Source: Polytrichum commune (Eukaryota; Streptophyta; Polytrichopsida; Polytrichales; Polytrichaceae). From it: a stretch of 64,000 bases of DNA. The notes under the pieces were generated by a model. The model was not told the DNA's origin. It worked only from the letters and a program-made list of their open reading frames with translations, and did not search any database. Location: positions 55,857,169 through 55,921,168 of the forward strand of contig OX485806.1 of NCBI GenBank assembly GCA_950295325.1. Direction: 5' to 3'. The position numbers and the translations under genes are program-made. Each line of letters starts with the position of its first letter. The stretch's first letter is position 1. This document shows positions 22,151 through 33,860 of the stretch, one piece after another.

Positions 22151-24435
22151 TGTGAGCCCCAATCACCCCCACCCTTCAATTGCGTCCTAGTCCGGGTGGG
22201 AGATCATGTGCCACATTCAAGCATACCATTCACACTTGCAAACATAATCAAAGAATTGGGAGAAGTGGTGTGCATAACATCTTTTTCTTATTAATCCTTC
22301 ATGTGTTCACAAACACTTGAGTCGTTTACAATGTCATAAGCCCATCCCTAGCTATCTCTTACCGCTTCCTAATCCCAATTATCCTACCTCTATTCATCAC
22401 TTAAAGCCCAGCTCCCCCCTTGCTTGTGAGTAGGGCCCAACTCCTGGTGCCGCATCAGCCTCCTCATCCCTTCAGCTTTCTGTCACAAGGCCACTCCCAG
22501 AGCATTTCTCTTTACCTCTTCTATCCTCTACTCTCAGTTGCTGCAAAAACTCAACCATGGTCTTTTCCTCTCTCGAAATCCTAAGGCCCACCCAATAAAA
22601 CAATATCGACTACCTCCACAGCCTCCTCTTTTTCTGTAATCAAACCCAAGCAAATAATATCACGCCTACCACGCCGAATTGTGTGTCCCAGCCCCACAGT
22701 CCGAGGGTCTCACGAACGCAGCCAGGCTCATCTTGCTTGCCTGCAACTGTAAACAATGCAACAAAATAAAATGAATGCGGAACCACAACCTCAATTGACT
22801 GCAACTCCAAGGTGCCGTCACTCCCCAACAATCAGTATGGCCTCAACTCAGAACCACAACCCAGTTCGATGCAACCTCCTCCCTTCGCAGCAAGGGACCA
22901 TAATGCGCCACCGAGAATGAGCCATTTTTTGGGTAGTCCAGGGTCGCGGTGATGAGATCTAGATACCCATGTTGTGGCCTCATGCACACCGACACGATCA
23001 CTCCCCAGCCCCACACGCCACTAGGGTGGTCGCACTCGATAGTCCAACACAGCTCCGTCGTTGTCTTGTTGCCCGCAAGCACCACCATCAGCCGCACCTG
23101 CGATAATCCTCCTCCTTCCGTGCGGCGACGCTCCCCAGTAGCACGACTAGCCTCCTGCTGCCTGTGATCGGCGATCATGTACTCGCCCGGCCCTGTGCCT
23201 CCCTCCCAGGCTCCTAGGCTCCCGTGAGAGTCATGCGCAATTCGAAGAGCAGAGCAAAATGCTCAATTAAAAAGCCAGCAATCTGGCCTTCCTAGCGTTT
23301 CCCTGCCGTTCTTGGGAGAATGTGCCTTCTATCCTTTACCCATGGGATAGGTACTCAAACAAGAACAAGAAAAAGGAACAAAAAGAAAAGGAAGGCCCAA
23401 TCGGCTTGCCAGGACCTCAATCTCACGTCCCTCGCCTTGACCCATTCTCATATCGCAGCTGATTCCGATCCCGCTAACTCTTGCATAGCTCACCTCCTCC
23501 TCTGACTCCGGCAGATAGTGCAGCAAACACACTCCAGTTTGGCGATGGACGAAGATGACTGAAGCCAGAGAGTTCTAGGCATCCAACTCAATTGCAAATC
23601 GTTACATACCCGAGTCCAGAAAATGAGCAACGGAAGCGGATGGTCGGAGAAAGGTGGAGCGAACTCCTCCCCACTTCTCCCTTCACCTCCCTCCCCAATC
23701 CAATCGCGTTACCTTCTGTGGCGGTTCTTCCCTTCCACTGTCTCTGTGCGCGGCTCCCGAATTCGCCCTGGATCAATGAATCTCAAAAACAAAACAGGCC
23801 GGGAAGGCCAACAACCTCATCGCTCACTGCCTCCCTTCCCATTGTTGATTCACACTGCCTAAGCATCCCAGCTCATTGCCTCCACTTGATTCGCCCTAGA
23901 CCAAGCTCCCGCTCTCACACGCTCTCATTCTCGGTTGAGGCAGCGCTTCCGCCTCCAAAGCCATTCCCCTCCTCCTACATGCACGATTCCCACGGAGCAG
24001 GGCTTCGCCCCTCTCACCTTCTCTCTCCCACTCTCCTACATGCATGCATAATGAGGCTCCTCTCCCTTGCCTCCCGAGACCCCTCCAAACCTCTCATTTT
24101 TTCTCGGGTTGCCCGGCATCTTTCGGGCCGCCCGGAAGGAAAAAAGGTTAAGGTTTTTTCCCTTGGACTTTACCCTTTCAAACTCCACTTTTCCACTCCT
24201 TTAGTTGACTTTTCCTCCCCCTATACTCACACTTAACCACTTAACTTTACCCATCATTAATTCTTCAAGGTCTCTTGCCCTACCTAACTCTTAACTCACC
24301 ACTTAACTTAATTCAACCAAGACTTTAACTCCTCACCTTTTCCTTGTCTTTTTGACAACTCAAGGAAGCACAAAATTGAAGTGTTATTCATTTTTTGTGA
24401 TTAAGTAACCATGTGAGCACAATATCGGGCTCACA
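22151..24435. mobile_element. Family-B LTR (2285 bp) inserted in copia element
   Basis: It starts TGTGAGCCCC and ends GGGCTCACA. Five-base flanks are TTTGT (22146-22150) and TCTGT (24436-24440). The first 60 bases share the TTGCGTCCTAGTCCGGGTGG segment with the LTRs at 36539 and 56140. It is about 0.8 kb longer than those two. Open frames within it (for example 23592-24236) lie in CT-rich DNA, overlap on both strands and show no domain. No internal gag or pol was seen, so it is read as a solo LTR. Confidence 0.7.
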
Positions 24436-25437
24436 TCTGTTGAGGTGATTCTATCATATTGAGCTCAACTAAGTAGGTGTCTATAACTTGATTTGCTAGT
24501 TCAAAATTGTCAAAGTCATGGTCTTGGTTAAATCCCTTAGATGGTTCTTCTAAATTATGTACCTTTCCAATGAGAATTTGGCTATGATGTTCGTAAGTGT
24601 TTGTGTTCATAGTCTTTCATGCGATTCAACATTAATTTCAGGTCGCATTCACGTTCAAAGTGTTCATGAAGCCTGCAAAAGTTGCAGAGATCATTTTGTT
24701 GTCTGTCAGATCCCTTGGATCTGTAACAAGGTTGGTAAGTGGATGGTGTGTTGCCCTTCAACGTTGCTCCAATGTACGTCGAGGGAGCCACTTGGTTTGA
24801 GTATTTTATTTAAGAGGATCCTCCTGAATCCATGTATATGCTAGTGGAGTAATGTTTGGGCTGAGTGGTTGTTGCCCAAGTGTTAGTCATTTGAGACGAG
24901 TGTCCGTATCTTAACCCTAGCTGAAACCTCCTTGGTTTGTCACGATGAAGAATAAATGTTTCTCAATCTTCTTTCTACTAACCCTCCAATTGTATTGATG
25001 TTTCTTCGTAAGTTGGTAGGGTTTGAGTGGCGATTTGCATTATTTTGAAGATCTCGTACTCTGTGGGCAAGTTCTTCAAGTTGAAATAAACGATGATGTC
25101 TTCAAGAATGTTGACATCTATTTCTTCTAAGAGATCTACAACTTCACAAACTTCAGTGAGATGAGCGTCTATGGAGACATATTCTATTTTCGTCAAGGCA
25201 AAAAACTTGTCTATGAGCATAATTCGGCGGGGACCGTTGTCAAATTTTTATATTGCCTTCAATCCGGTCCAACATTCGTGTGGATTATTGTAGCGTTAAA
25301 GAAGTTTGAGGGTGTTGTCCTTTGCATTGTTGTTGATAATGCTCATGACTTGTTGTCATGCAATTCACTCCTCTTCATTAATAGGCTTGTTTGGGGGTGT
25401 AAGGCAATATTGAAAATGGCCGTCTTTCTAAAGTAGA
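24436..25437 (-). pseudogene. copia gag remnant
   Basis: Two minus-strand open stretches (24978-25220 and 24582-24791) carry copia gag features. The first (the region LTEVCEVVDLLEEIDVNILE, ending EIFKIMQIATQTLPTYEETS) resembles the UBN2-type gag of copia elements. The second holds CNFCRLHEHFERECDLK, a CX2CX4HX4C zinc knuckle. The gag is split from the protease by the family-B LTR and from its primer site by the family-A LTR. Confidence 0.7.
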
Positions 25438-26327
25438 TGTCGCAACCCTCACTAGCTCCCCTTAACTAATTTGGTCATTTTTTCAATTCTAGCAAGGGTT
25501 AGCAGCGCTAACCCTTCGCATTCCGCTATGGTAATGGTAAGCTCCCCATACTGCGGACCTTATAGTTCATAGGAGGGCAACTAACCCTCCTACTTTGCTT
25601 TTGGGACTCACCCCTTAATCGGTAACCAATTCTCAGATGTGGAAGTCCAATCTTTAGTTGATCATTGCGTTGCCGGAGCAACACTATAACCACCCGAACC
25701 ATGCTTGGCAACTATACATTGGACCATTGCCCATGAAGGCCGTGCCGTTCGGCCTCGGGTGGGTTCGGCCACACCACCTCATCCATATAAGCTTCTAAGA
25801 CTTTTGACAGGGCCCCTACCCCACTGTAAAAAAACCTTTTGTTTCTTTATCAAGAGTTGGGGCCAAACAACCATTTTCCCTTAGAAACGCCCAACAACTT
25901 CATACCATCATAATTTCCTTGTAAATGCTGTTGGGATTCTCACTTGATCCGTTTGGGCAAGTATTAAGGAAGTTATGCCTATTCAAACCTTGGCAAACCC
26001 GAGAGCCACTCCCAGGCCACTGTTGCACCAGGGCGCTGTCATGGGACAACACCCCACTCAAATTGCCATATCTCCTAGCTCACACCTTTGATTGAGATGT
26101 TTTGAGCATTCTAGAATCCGCACGCCATAAGCTACGCATAGTTTATGGCCTTATACTTGTGCCTCCTAGTTTCCCTGGGTGGAAGGCATTCTCAACGCCT
26201 GGGCCCTCACACACACTAGGATCACTTGGGCCCTCTCACCAACGGCGCCACAAGTCCTAGGTGTCACTCCGGGGTCCCCCTTATGCCCATGGTGTTTTGG
26301 GCATTCCTATTGGAGAGGTGAGTGACA
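25438..26327 (-). mobile_element. Family-A solo LTR in copia leader
   Basis: The 890-bp LTR starts TGTCGCAACC and ends GTGAGTGACA. Flanks GTAGA (25433-25437) and GTAGG (26328-26332) match in four of five bases. It lies between the copia gag and the copia primer site. It shares the characteristic ACCTCACCCATATAAGC-type segment with the other family-A LTRs. Confidence 0.8.
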
Positions 26328-26600
26328 GTAGGTTCTTCATGCGATACACCTATACTCTAAATTTTGCTCCTCCGTTGGACATGATAGCTCTTAGGGAATC
26401 CGTTGATTTTGACCATGGTGATGTTCTGACGAGCAATGTGGTCATGTATCCTACTTACTGTGTTTTCTTCTAGGTTGTGGATAGTTGACATGGAGGTCTA
26501 AAAGAAGTGAAGGATGTGTCATAGAAGAGCTACTTCTTGGTGAGGTTGCACCTCCAACCAAGGAAGGCTAGAGATTAAAGATCTACACTTCTTTCCCTGC

Positions 26601-26612
26601 TTTGATACCATG
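26601..26612 (-). promoter_or_regulatory. copia primer binding site
   Basis: The plus-strand sequence GCTTTGATACCA is the reverse complement of TGGTATCAAAGC, one base from the standard tRNA-Met primer site TGGTATCAGAGC. It adjoins the LTR end at 26613. Confidence 0.75.
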
Positions 26613-26980
26613 AGAAAACCTAAGAAAAACTCATTGCTTGGAACAAAAACATTACGCCTTCTAGAAAGAAAATACACAATATTAATACTAGCACAGTTTA
26701 CCTAATTTCATAGGTAACCCTAATGTTAAAATGGTTTTTAACAAGACTCCCATATAACCTGGCGCGTGTGCATAAAGGTTTCAACAATCACTTAGTGTAC
26801 ATCGAAAACGCCTTGGAAACAACTAAATTGTAGTCCACACCATAGGAGGGGAAGCTCACAATTCCACGGGTACCGACAACACAAGAGTAAATCGAAAACA
26901 TGGGAGGACTGGATCTCCTCAAAGTACTCTATGTTCTTACATTACAAAATGAACTTGATTTCCATTTGGTTGCGTAATTG
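26613..26980 (-). repeat. copia 5' LTR (part)
   Basis: Sequence right of the primer site must be the 3' end of the 5' LTR, beginning TGAGAAAACC on the plus strand. The far boundary is estimated, since no second LTR copy was found to align. Confidence 0.45.
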
Positions 26981-27021
26981 ATGTTATACATGTTGTATTT
27001 TTCAATTATGAATGTTGATTA

Positions 27022-27345
27022 ATGTACTATTTAGAGGAAAAGAAGATGCTTGCTATTGGAAAGTTGAATGATCAAAGTGATTTTTACAAACCCGTGACCA
27101 ACAACATGTATGTCAATGTATTAGATTCAAAAAATGAAATAAAATATGGCATTCGACATGGCCAATTGAATTACATAAATCTAAGTCAGCTTTCTCAAGA
27201 AAACCTAGTCCATAGATTATCTAGATTTAAAATTTCAAAGAAATATTGTCATTAATCGAGACATTGTTTTTGATGAAAATATGGAAGAGTCAATAGAGAT
27301 TAGTCCAGTAAAAAGACCTCCGGTAGAGTTAAGAGATTTTTTATC
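27022..27345 (+). pseudogene. copia fragment joining GAG-pre-integrase to integrase tail
   Basis: The plus-strand frame holds GIRHGQLNYINLSQLSQENL, then VHRLSRFKISKKYCH, the GAG-pre-integrase domain of a copia element. After one stop it continues SRDIVFDENMEES, which normally lies at the far C-terminal end of copia integrase. About 300-400 integrase residues between them are missing, which points to an internal deletion. It is in the opposite orientation to the large copia element next door. Confidence 0.6.
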
Positions 27346-29284
27346 ATAATCATGGTCTTTGGGCACCCGACACATATGGTCTCGGGTCACCCAACACATA
27401 CGGTGTAGGTGTTCGATTGTATTCCACCACCCACCGTGCATATTCTTTGATTCCACCCAATGTCAACAAGCACACGGTGGAGACGACCGGAGGACCTAGT
27501 AGTCAAGTTGATACTACGTACAGAAAGGTCCAAGGCTAGGTAGAGGATCAACAGTATAAGTTTAGGAAAAAAAATGATATAGAAATTTCCCTCTAGTGAT
27601 AAAGATAGTATTTGTTACGGTAAGAATAGGGCTATGGGTACTTGAGTTGGAATGTCTAGTTATGTATTCATGGGAGTTATGGCTAACCAGGAGACTTAAT
27701 AAGCAATAAAAAAACAACAAGGGTTAAGAAAAGATGTCAACTACCGGTAATGAGTTTACTGTGGAGAAAAAACAAGATGACCAATGGTCATAATATGTAA
27801 CAATGTAATTAAGTGTATTGGTAAAAAAATTTGATTGATAGAAGCCGGTATACGGATATTGACTAGCAACCTTCTAGAGATAGATATCGGCTAATTACAA
27901 TAATGATGGGTCTACAAATGTGTGACTAGTAGAGCATAGCAATCTAACTGTTGTACAATAGTGATGGGTCTACAAATTGTGTGATCGGTAATTGGGAGGA
28001 ACCAATAAGGATACTTTGATTACTAGGAATAAAAAGGAGAATTTTTTTAGGACATGAATCATAAATGCATTGTGAAATCGGCTCCACTCTCTCCCTATCG
28101 TCCTTGATGGATATTTACAGGACCAAGTTTTTTTCACAATATACATTAACAAACATGTTCTCCAGTAATTGAACATCCATCTTCAATATGGGTCTAACTA
28201 ATGGAAATAACAAAATGCAACATAAAAGGATATTCTAACATGATTTGATGACAAATTTGATGCGTAAATTCCCAATGAATTGATTAGATTTTGTTTTGAA
28301 TAATGCACATGTGTGAAGCATTATCTTCTGCACTATCCAACCCTCCCATAAATGCTCTTGTCAAAAAATATCAGCATCATCATGAGAATGTGAAGAAAAA
28401 ATGATTGATTTCATTACAATGAAAGACAAATACATATATGGAAATTATAAAATTAAAATTAAATTAAATTACCATCTTTTTGGCCATTTTTTTGGGCCTC
28501 ATGTGGCCTTCATTTGAATCCCAAATGCATGAGAAGTTTGATAATGCTTCTCCCTGGTTGCTAACCCTTATCAAACAAACCTAAAAATTGGACCAAACAA
28601 CAATAGCCAAGTAATGTACTCAAAGGGTTTGGAGTAAAAGCCAACTCCTCGTTCATTTGAGTTTTAAATGACAATTTTGATATAGGCCCACCAAGAAATG
28701 GCTAGAAAAAAACTAAAACTAAAAATAAAAATAAAAATTAGAATACCAATTAATATCGTCCCAATATCAATATCAAAATGATTAGAAATCTACTCATTTT
28801 TTAAAATATGTCCCCCCTTTTTAGCCATCATTTGAATCCAAAATGCATGAAGGGTTGGTCATCAATCCAAGCCCGTAATCTAATTGCTAAGCACGTACTG
28901 TAATAGGTTTTTTTTTGGGGGGGGGGGGGCTAATGGTTAACCTAGGCATCCCTCTCGGTTGTTAAGTGTGAGCCTCAGTTTTATCCCCAACGGCAAAAAG
29001 GCTCACAATTGAGGGTTTTAGGAAAAAACATTAGATTACTAATAGAAAATTAGCCAAAGAACCATTCAGATTAAGATGGCTTTGAAACAAAGACCCTACG
29101 AGTTTGATTAAATATGTTTTATTCTTAAATAAATAAAGAATTAGGAACCAAATGGGTAAAAAATAAAATGTTCTTTACCCGAATCGGAAATTTTAAGGAG
29201 TGGGCTAGTAAGTTAGTAGATTAAATTGAAAGCAACTAGTTCAAACAAGCATTTCATTAATAAAAATCAAGCGGCAGCCAAAAT
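27346..29284. other. Intergenic DNA without recognised gene
   Basis: A phrase GATGGGTCTACAAAT occurs twice (about 27906 and 27963), each followed by TGTGTGA. A T-run followed by a G-run lies near 28910-28928. No coding domain was recognised. Confidence 0.35.
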
Positions 29285-29655
29285 TGTCGCAAACCTTGTT
29301 AATTCTCCTTAACCATCTTAATCATTTTCATTTCTAGCAAGGGTCACGAGCGCTAACCCTTCGCATTCCATTATGCTAATGGTTAGCTCCTCCTACCCTG
29401 GACCTTATAGTTCATAAGAAGGGAACCAACCATCCTACTTTGCTTTTATGACTCACCCCTTAATTGGTAACCAATTCGTAGATGTAGACTTTCATTCATG
29501 AAAGTCCAAACTTATGTTGATCATCGCATTGCCGTAGCAACACTATAACAACCCGAACCATACTAGATAACTATGCCCTCACATTGGGCCAAAGCCCATG
29601 GATGTCGTGCCACACCACCTCACCCATATAAGCGTCTAGGACTTTTGATAGGGCT
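29285..29655 (-). repeat. Truncated family-A LTR
   Basis: It begins TGTCGCAAACCTTG and follows the family-A LTR for about 370 bp, up to the ATATAAGCGTCTAGGACTTT region. It then passes into unrelated sequence, so the other 550 bp are missing. Confidence 0.7.
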
Positions 29656-29843
29656 ACTTTCCAACCTTGCAAAATGACATTTTTCCTCACATCTCCAACC
29701 TAACAGTCCTTGGCCATTGCCCAAACTGCATCTTTTTTTGTCATTAACCCTAACATCCACCACATCCGTTGGACTATGCCCATACTCACTAATCGCATCC
29801 ATAGTTTATTGCTACATAAATGATAATACGTTTATGATAATAT

Positions 29844-30173
29844 ATGGTGCACAAGGGATGCGACAACAATTGTGAAAGTAAAAAATGGATTTATAATACA
29901 CAACTCACTACAAAGGCAAAACAAAAATGTACATTGTACATATTTGGGATCAATCAATACATGGTCATTGACAAAATGTACAAAATCAAAAGTAGCGTAG
30001 ATCAAAAAAATAATAGGGAAGTTGTGGGGAATGTAGCCCCAACTAAATTTAAGTTGGAATGGAAGGTATATCATTCCATGCCGGTTTGTATTTTAACATG
30101 CAATGTTTGCATAGTTCACATGCATTCCACAACTTTTGGGGAGTCTAGAACTTGCATTCATTTACAAATTTAA
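29844..30173 (+). other. Open frame of 109 codons, unrecognised
   Basis: An open frame begins MVHKGCDNNCESKKWIY and contains several cysteine pairs. No family was recognised. The low-complexity surroundings and the nearby decayed family-D element make a chance frame or transposon remnant more likely than a gene. Confidence 0.2.
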
Positions 30174-30211
30174 AATCATATTGTATCACGAGTCTTTGGA
30201 CATTGCATTTC

Positions 30212-31735
30212 TTATCTAATTAAAGTGATTTTTAGATCATTCGAAAGATAATTATGTGCACTAGGTAAAATATTTGTCGTCCTTTGACTAGCTCGTCTTC
30301 GATACCTCTCATCTCTTTCTTTTCTCTGTCTTTCAATTTTTTCTTCATTAGTTTTGGAATTCACGCCATGTTGCATTCGTTGTACGTGTTTTCTCTCGGC
30401 TTCTTCTTCCCTCTTTGTGGGTGGTGATCTACTTCCTTTCTTGGAGTCTTCTTCTTTCTTGTACATTAACACTACTAGATTTGATAGTATAGACGGTTCT
30501 TAGGCCGTCTTCCCCGCATTGTCACCTCAACGCACCTTACTCATCATTCGTTTGCTGTATACTTGGAATAATTAATCTAATCTAACTTGAGTCTTCAACA
30601 TGCGGTTACCATGGCCAATGAATAGTTGTTTTTTTTTCTTATATTACTCTTATACCTCCATATCGTGGCACCATGACTTTTTCGAAGTACAAGTTATAAA
30701 GTAGGCTCCCTTGTTCGTAGTGGAATCCTCGGTGTTGAGTTGCTCCATGATCTAATATTCCTATTCCATTTCGTCCGCTATTCCAAAGCTTTAAAACTAT
30801 CTTGATTTGTAATTCTTCCGGTAATTCTAAAATTCTCTTTTCCAATACCGATCTATAACTAAATCCTACGGTACTTTCCTTGAATTGTCGCCATGTTATT
30901 TCTTCAGAAACTTTGTTCATAGATACCATCAACTCTAAGAATCTATAGATGCTTCGCCATGTCCTTTCGGTGTGGGTTTCCTTGTTGTACTAAGGATATT
31001 CCCACGGCCAATGATCCACCTCCTCGGTGATTACAATCTCGTCTTCATAATCTATTTGTACGAATGAACCCTTCAAGTTTAGTTCTTCAACCGTCCATTG
31101 GATCTCTTGATCTTGCCGAGATATATTCCTCGGTCCTATAAAACACCTTCCGTCTATTGATTCCCTATTTGTTACTCGTAGTATTTTTTTTCATGGTCAT
31201 CCTAGACTAATCTTCATCACTTCCTTCATACATAGGTATCACGATTTTTTCGTAGTATAGGTCCTAAAGGAACACTTCTTGATTGTAATGATATCCAGTT
31301 TGTTTTGTCGTTCCGGGCATATACTCCCAGAAAGTGTATTTTCCTTTGTTCCACACCTTAGCAAATATAATTTCTTGTAACCCTTCCGGTAGCTCTTTGA
31401 GTCTCCATTCAAACTCCGACCTATAAGTAAAAATAATTTTATTTTCTTCAAACTCTTTCCAAGCTCGTTCACTATAATACTCTATTCATATTCGTCACTA
31501 GAGTTTGGAACTTGCTTACACTTGCCCGTGTTTGATAATTGTTGTTGTTGTCGTTGCTATATGCCAGATGTTCCCACGGCCAAAATGGATTTAATGTGAT
31601 TTCCTTCTCTTCTCTTTCAATTTCTCGTTGGAGGTGTCCGTAAGCTTTTTCGGCGTTGTATCTAGCTTGTTCAATCATGGTTGAAACTTCTTTTCATTTT
31701 CTAATCACCATAATCTTTTCTTCTCTCTTAGTCAT
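30212..31735 (-). pseudogene. Family-D gag-like protein with a duplicated domain
   Basis: Reading leftward from an ATG at 31733-31735, just after the primer site, the frames give two copies of one unit of about 120 residues. Copy 1 (about 31239-31600) contains NPFWPWEHLAYSNDN, YRSEFEWRLKELPEGLQ and GTTKQTGYHYNQE, then LYYEKIVIPMYEG. Copy 2 (about 30639-31010) contains WPWEYP, YRSVLEKRILELPEELQ, GATQHRGFHYEQ and LYFEKVMVPRYGG. A lysine/arginine/glutamate-rich, probably coiled-coil segment follows at 30212-30472. Stops and frameshifts break it. I do not recognise the family. Position suggests a gag protein. Confidence 0.5.
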
Positions 31736-31743
31736 GTTGAGAT

Positions 31744-31761
31744 CCCCAGCATGGTCGCCAA
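31744..31761 (-). promoter_or_regulatory. Primer binding site, family-D element (minus)
   Basis: The minus strand reads TGGCGACCATGCTGGGGA three bases after the LTR end CTACA. It matches the plus-strand copy at 1442-1459. Confidence 0.6.
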
Positions 31762-31763
31762 AA

Positions 31764-32040
31764 TGTAGAGCTCAACTACCTCCACTTGTTCCTAGGGATG
31801 ACCGTATCGTAGTGACTTAGAACATCGTCCGGATTATGATGACCTAGCTACCTAATTTCCTCGTTGTACGTTATTATCGTCTCGCGGTTGTCCTTTCTTT
31901 TACATTCGGTAAGTAACCAAGTAGTCATCTTCAATGAGCCAAGTTACCTTTCGTTCCAAAAAAATTCCCTCTCTTGCAAGTCTTGTTTTTAGTCTCCTAA
32001 TTGTTAGTTTCCACCACCGGAACTCCCCTCCGTTGAAACA
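31764..32040 (-). repeat. Family-D LTR (3' portion)
   Basis: Bases 31764-31890 align with the reverse complement of 1320-1438, with fainter similarity to about 32040. The LTR probably continues further right, but no second copy exists to set its start. Confidence 0.55.
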
Positions 32041-32399
32041 TGTGTTGATAGTATTTTAACAATAATGAAGTGATTGTTAAATACTATTTTCCCATATAAA
32101 GGAGATTTCCTCTTCACATGTGTAGTAATGTCTCTACTAATCTTCTATTTTCTTATCGACTCTTGAGGAGGCATCCTTGAGTTTATTAATTCAACTTAGT
32201 TATTGATGACCGGATGTTCTTTAGAACTCCTTTACTTTGTATATCTAATGATGTAACTCTTCGTGCCGTCGAGAGAACCTCTCATCTTGATATCTCTCCA
32301 AGTGGTTCTTTCTATTTAATCTTATTCTTAATCTTCTCTTCGTGTTGTAAAGGTCTTCATGTGCCGTAATTGTCTTCTCGTTTATTTTGGATTTTCAAT

Positions 32400-33260
32400 T
32401 CTAGTAGGCTAAATACCTTCTTTGAATGACTCAGTAACTTTCTTCAATCCGTTTTTTCATAATAAAATAACATTATTCAATGGTTAAGCCATCTTCTTCA
32501 AGTGTTTACATAATCTTTGTCAAATAGCTACGTGTCTAAGTAACAAGAGACCTTCATCTTCAAAGTAGCCAAATCACCTTCTACAATTATCCAAGTAATT
32601 TTTTTAAGTGCCCAAATGATCTTCTCTATTCGGCCAAGTAATTATCTTCAATTGGCCACGTAATTGTCTTCGAGTCTTCAATGTAACTTAGTAAACCGTC
32701 TTCAATTTGCTCAAGTATCTTCCTTCAATTGGCCAAGAAGCGTCTTCAAGTCGTCAAGTAACCCTTCTTCGAATGTCAAATAATCCTTTCTACTTGATCA
32801 AGTAACATCTTCAACGTATTAAAATTTATCTTTAAGTAGTCGAATACTCTTCTTCAAATGACTATCTTCAAGTAGCCACATAATCGTCTTTAAGTTCTTC
32901 AAGTAATCTTCCCGTGAATAGTCGAATTATGCTTTATAATTAGGTCTAGTCTATTTTTAGCTCAGTCAAATCATAACTCGGTCTCAGCTATATTAATAAC
33001 AATCTATTTTATATCAATCTTATAATCTCCGTTATTAATTAGGTACAACCTATTTTTAGATCAGTCATGCTCTACCTCAGTTTTAGTCTTGCCTATAATT
33101 AGCACACTCTATTTTAACATAAGACAATTTTAGCACAAATTTCATATAATATCAAATTCTACTACAATTAAGAACATTTTATTTTTAGCACAATTATAAT
33201 ATAATTGGCCGCAGCATATTTTTAGCATAATCACATTACAACCAATCAAGGTTAAAGTAA
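32400..33260. repeat. Degenerate short tandem repeats
   Basis: From about 32430 to 32920 a phrase close to CTTCAAGTAGCCAAGTAATC recurs roughly every 20-45 bp with heavy variation. From 32930 to 33260 a second phrase close to CTATTTTTAGCTCAGTC recurs. They may belong to the family-D LTR. No coding capacity was seen. Confidence 0.5.
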
Positions 33261-33689
33261 TATCATAATGAAGTCATAACAATGTTAGTCAAAGAGTCAT
33301 TCATTATCTGTTTTTATGTTTCAAAGCATTTGAGTTACGACTTATTGATTTTTTTTAGCAATATAGATATATTGTGTATATTAACATTTAGTATTAGATA
33401 CTCATATCATAAGTTAATAATATACTCATAATTGAATTGCTTCGGAAATGAAAATATTTTATGAAGGGAGTTATGTGATCAAGAATGTAAAGAAGTATTT
33501 TAAGGTTAATTTGTTTTCACGCACAATTTTTTCCTTCTTTTACATTTTTTTTTTAATAAATTTGTCTTGTGTGTCAACAATAATTCCCTCACATCTTTAA
33601 CTACTCACTTTCAATGATTAATCACTCATGCCTCAATTTGTCAAGTTCACTCATTCTTTTGTGTCGTACATTTCATCATGATTTCGTTT

Positions 33690-33860
33690 CCTCAATTGTC
33701 TAAGTTCACCTCATGTGAGTCCTTATAAAATCTCTCGCAACTATCTCACCTCATGTGAGTAGCTATAATAATTTTCTACAACTATCTCACCTCATGTGAG
33801 TTGCTATCATTTTGTCACTCAACTATCTCACCTCGTGTAAGTGGCTATAGATCATCTTAA
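33690..33860. repeat. Tandem repeat of about 52 bp
   Basis: Four copies of a unit contain CTATCTCACCTCATGTGAGT (first copy partial, last copy with GTGTAAGT). Each core is a near-palindrome CTCAC-x-TCATGTGAG. Confidence 0.6.

Larger units (their letters stand above)
18976..26980 (-). mobile_element. Degenerate Ty1/copia element with two nested solo LTRs
   Basis: Read on the minus strand, the order is 5' LTR part (from 26613), primer site, gag, protease, integrase, reverse transcriptase and RNase H, which is the copia order. Two foreign LTRs interrupt it (22151-24435 and 25438-26327), each with near-perfect 5-bp flanking duplications. The matching 3' LTR left of 18976 was not found, so the element may be truncated there. 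Numerous stops make it inactive. Confidence 0.8.

Noticed and set aside
23592-24236. A 214-codon plus-strand open frame
   Set aside because: It lies wholly within the family-B LTR, in CT-rich sequence with overlapping open frames on the other strand, and shows no domain.
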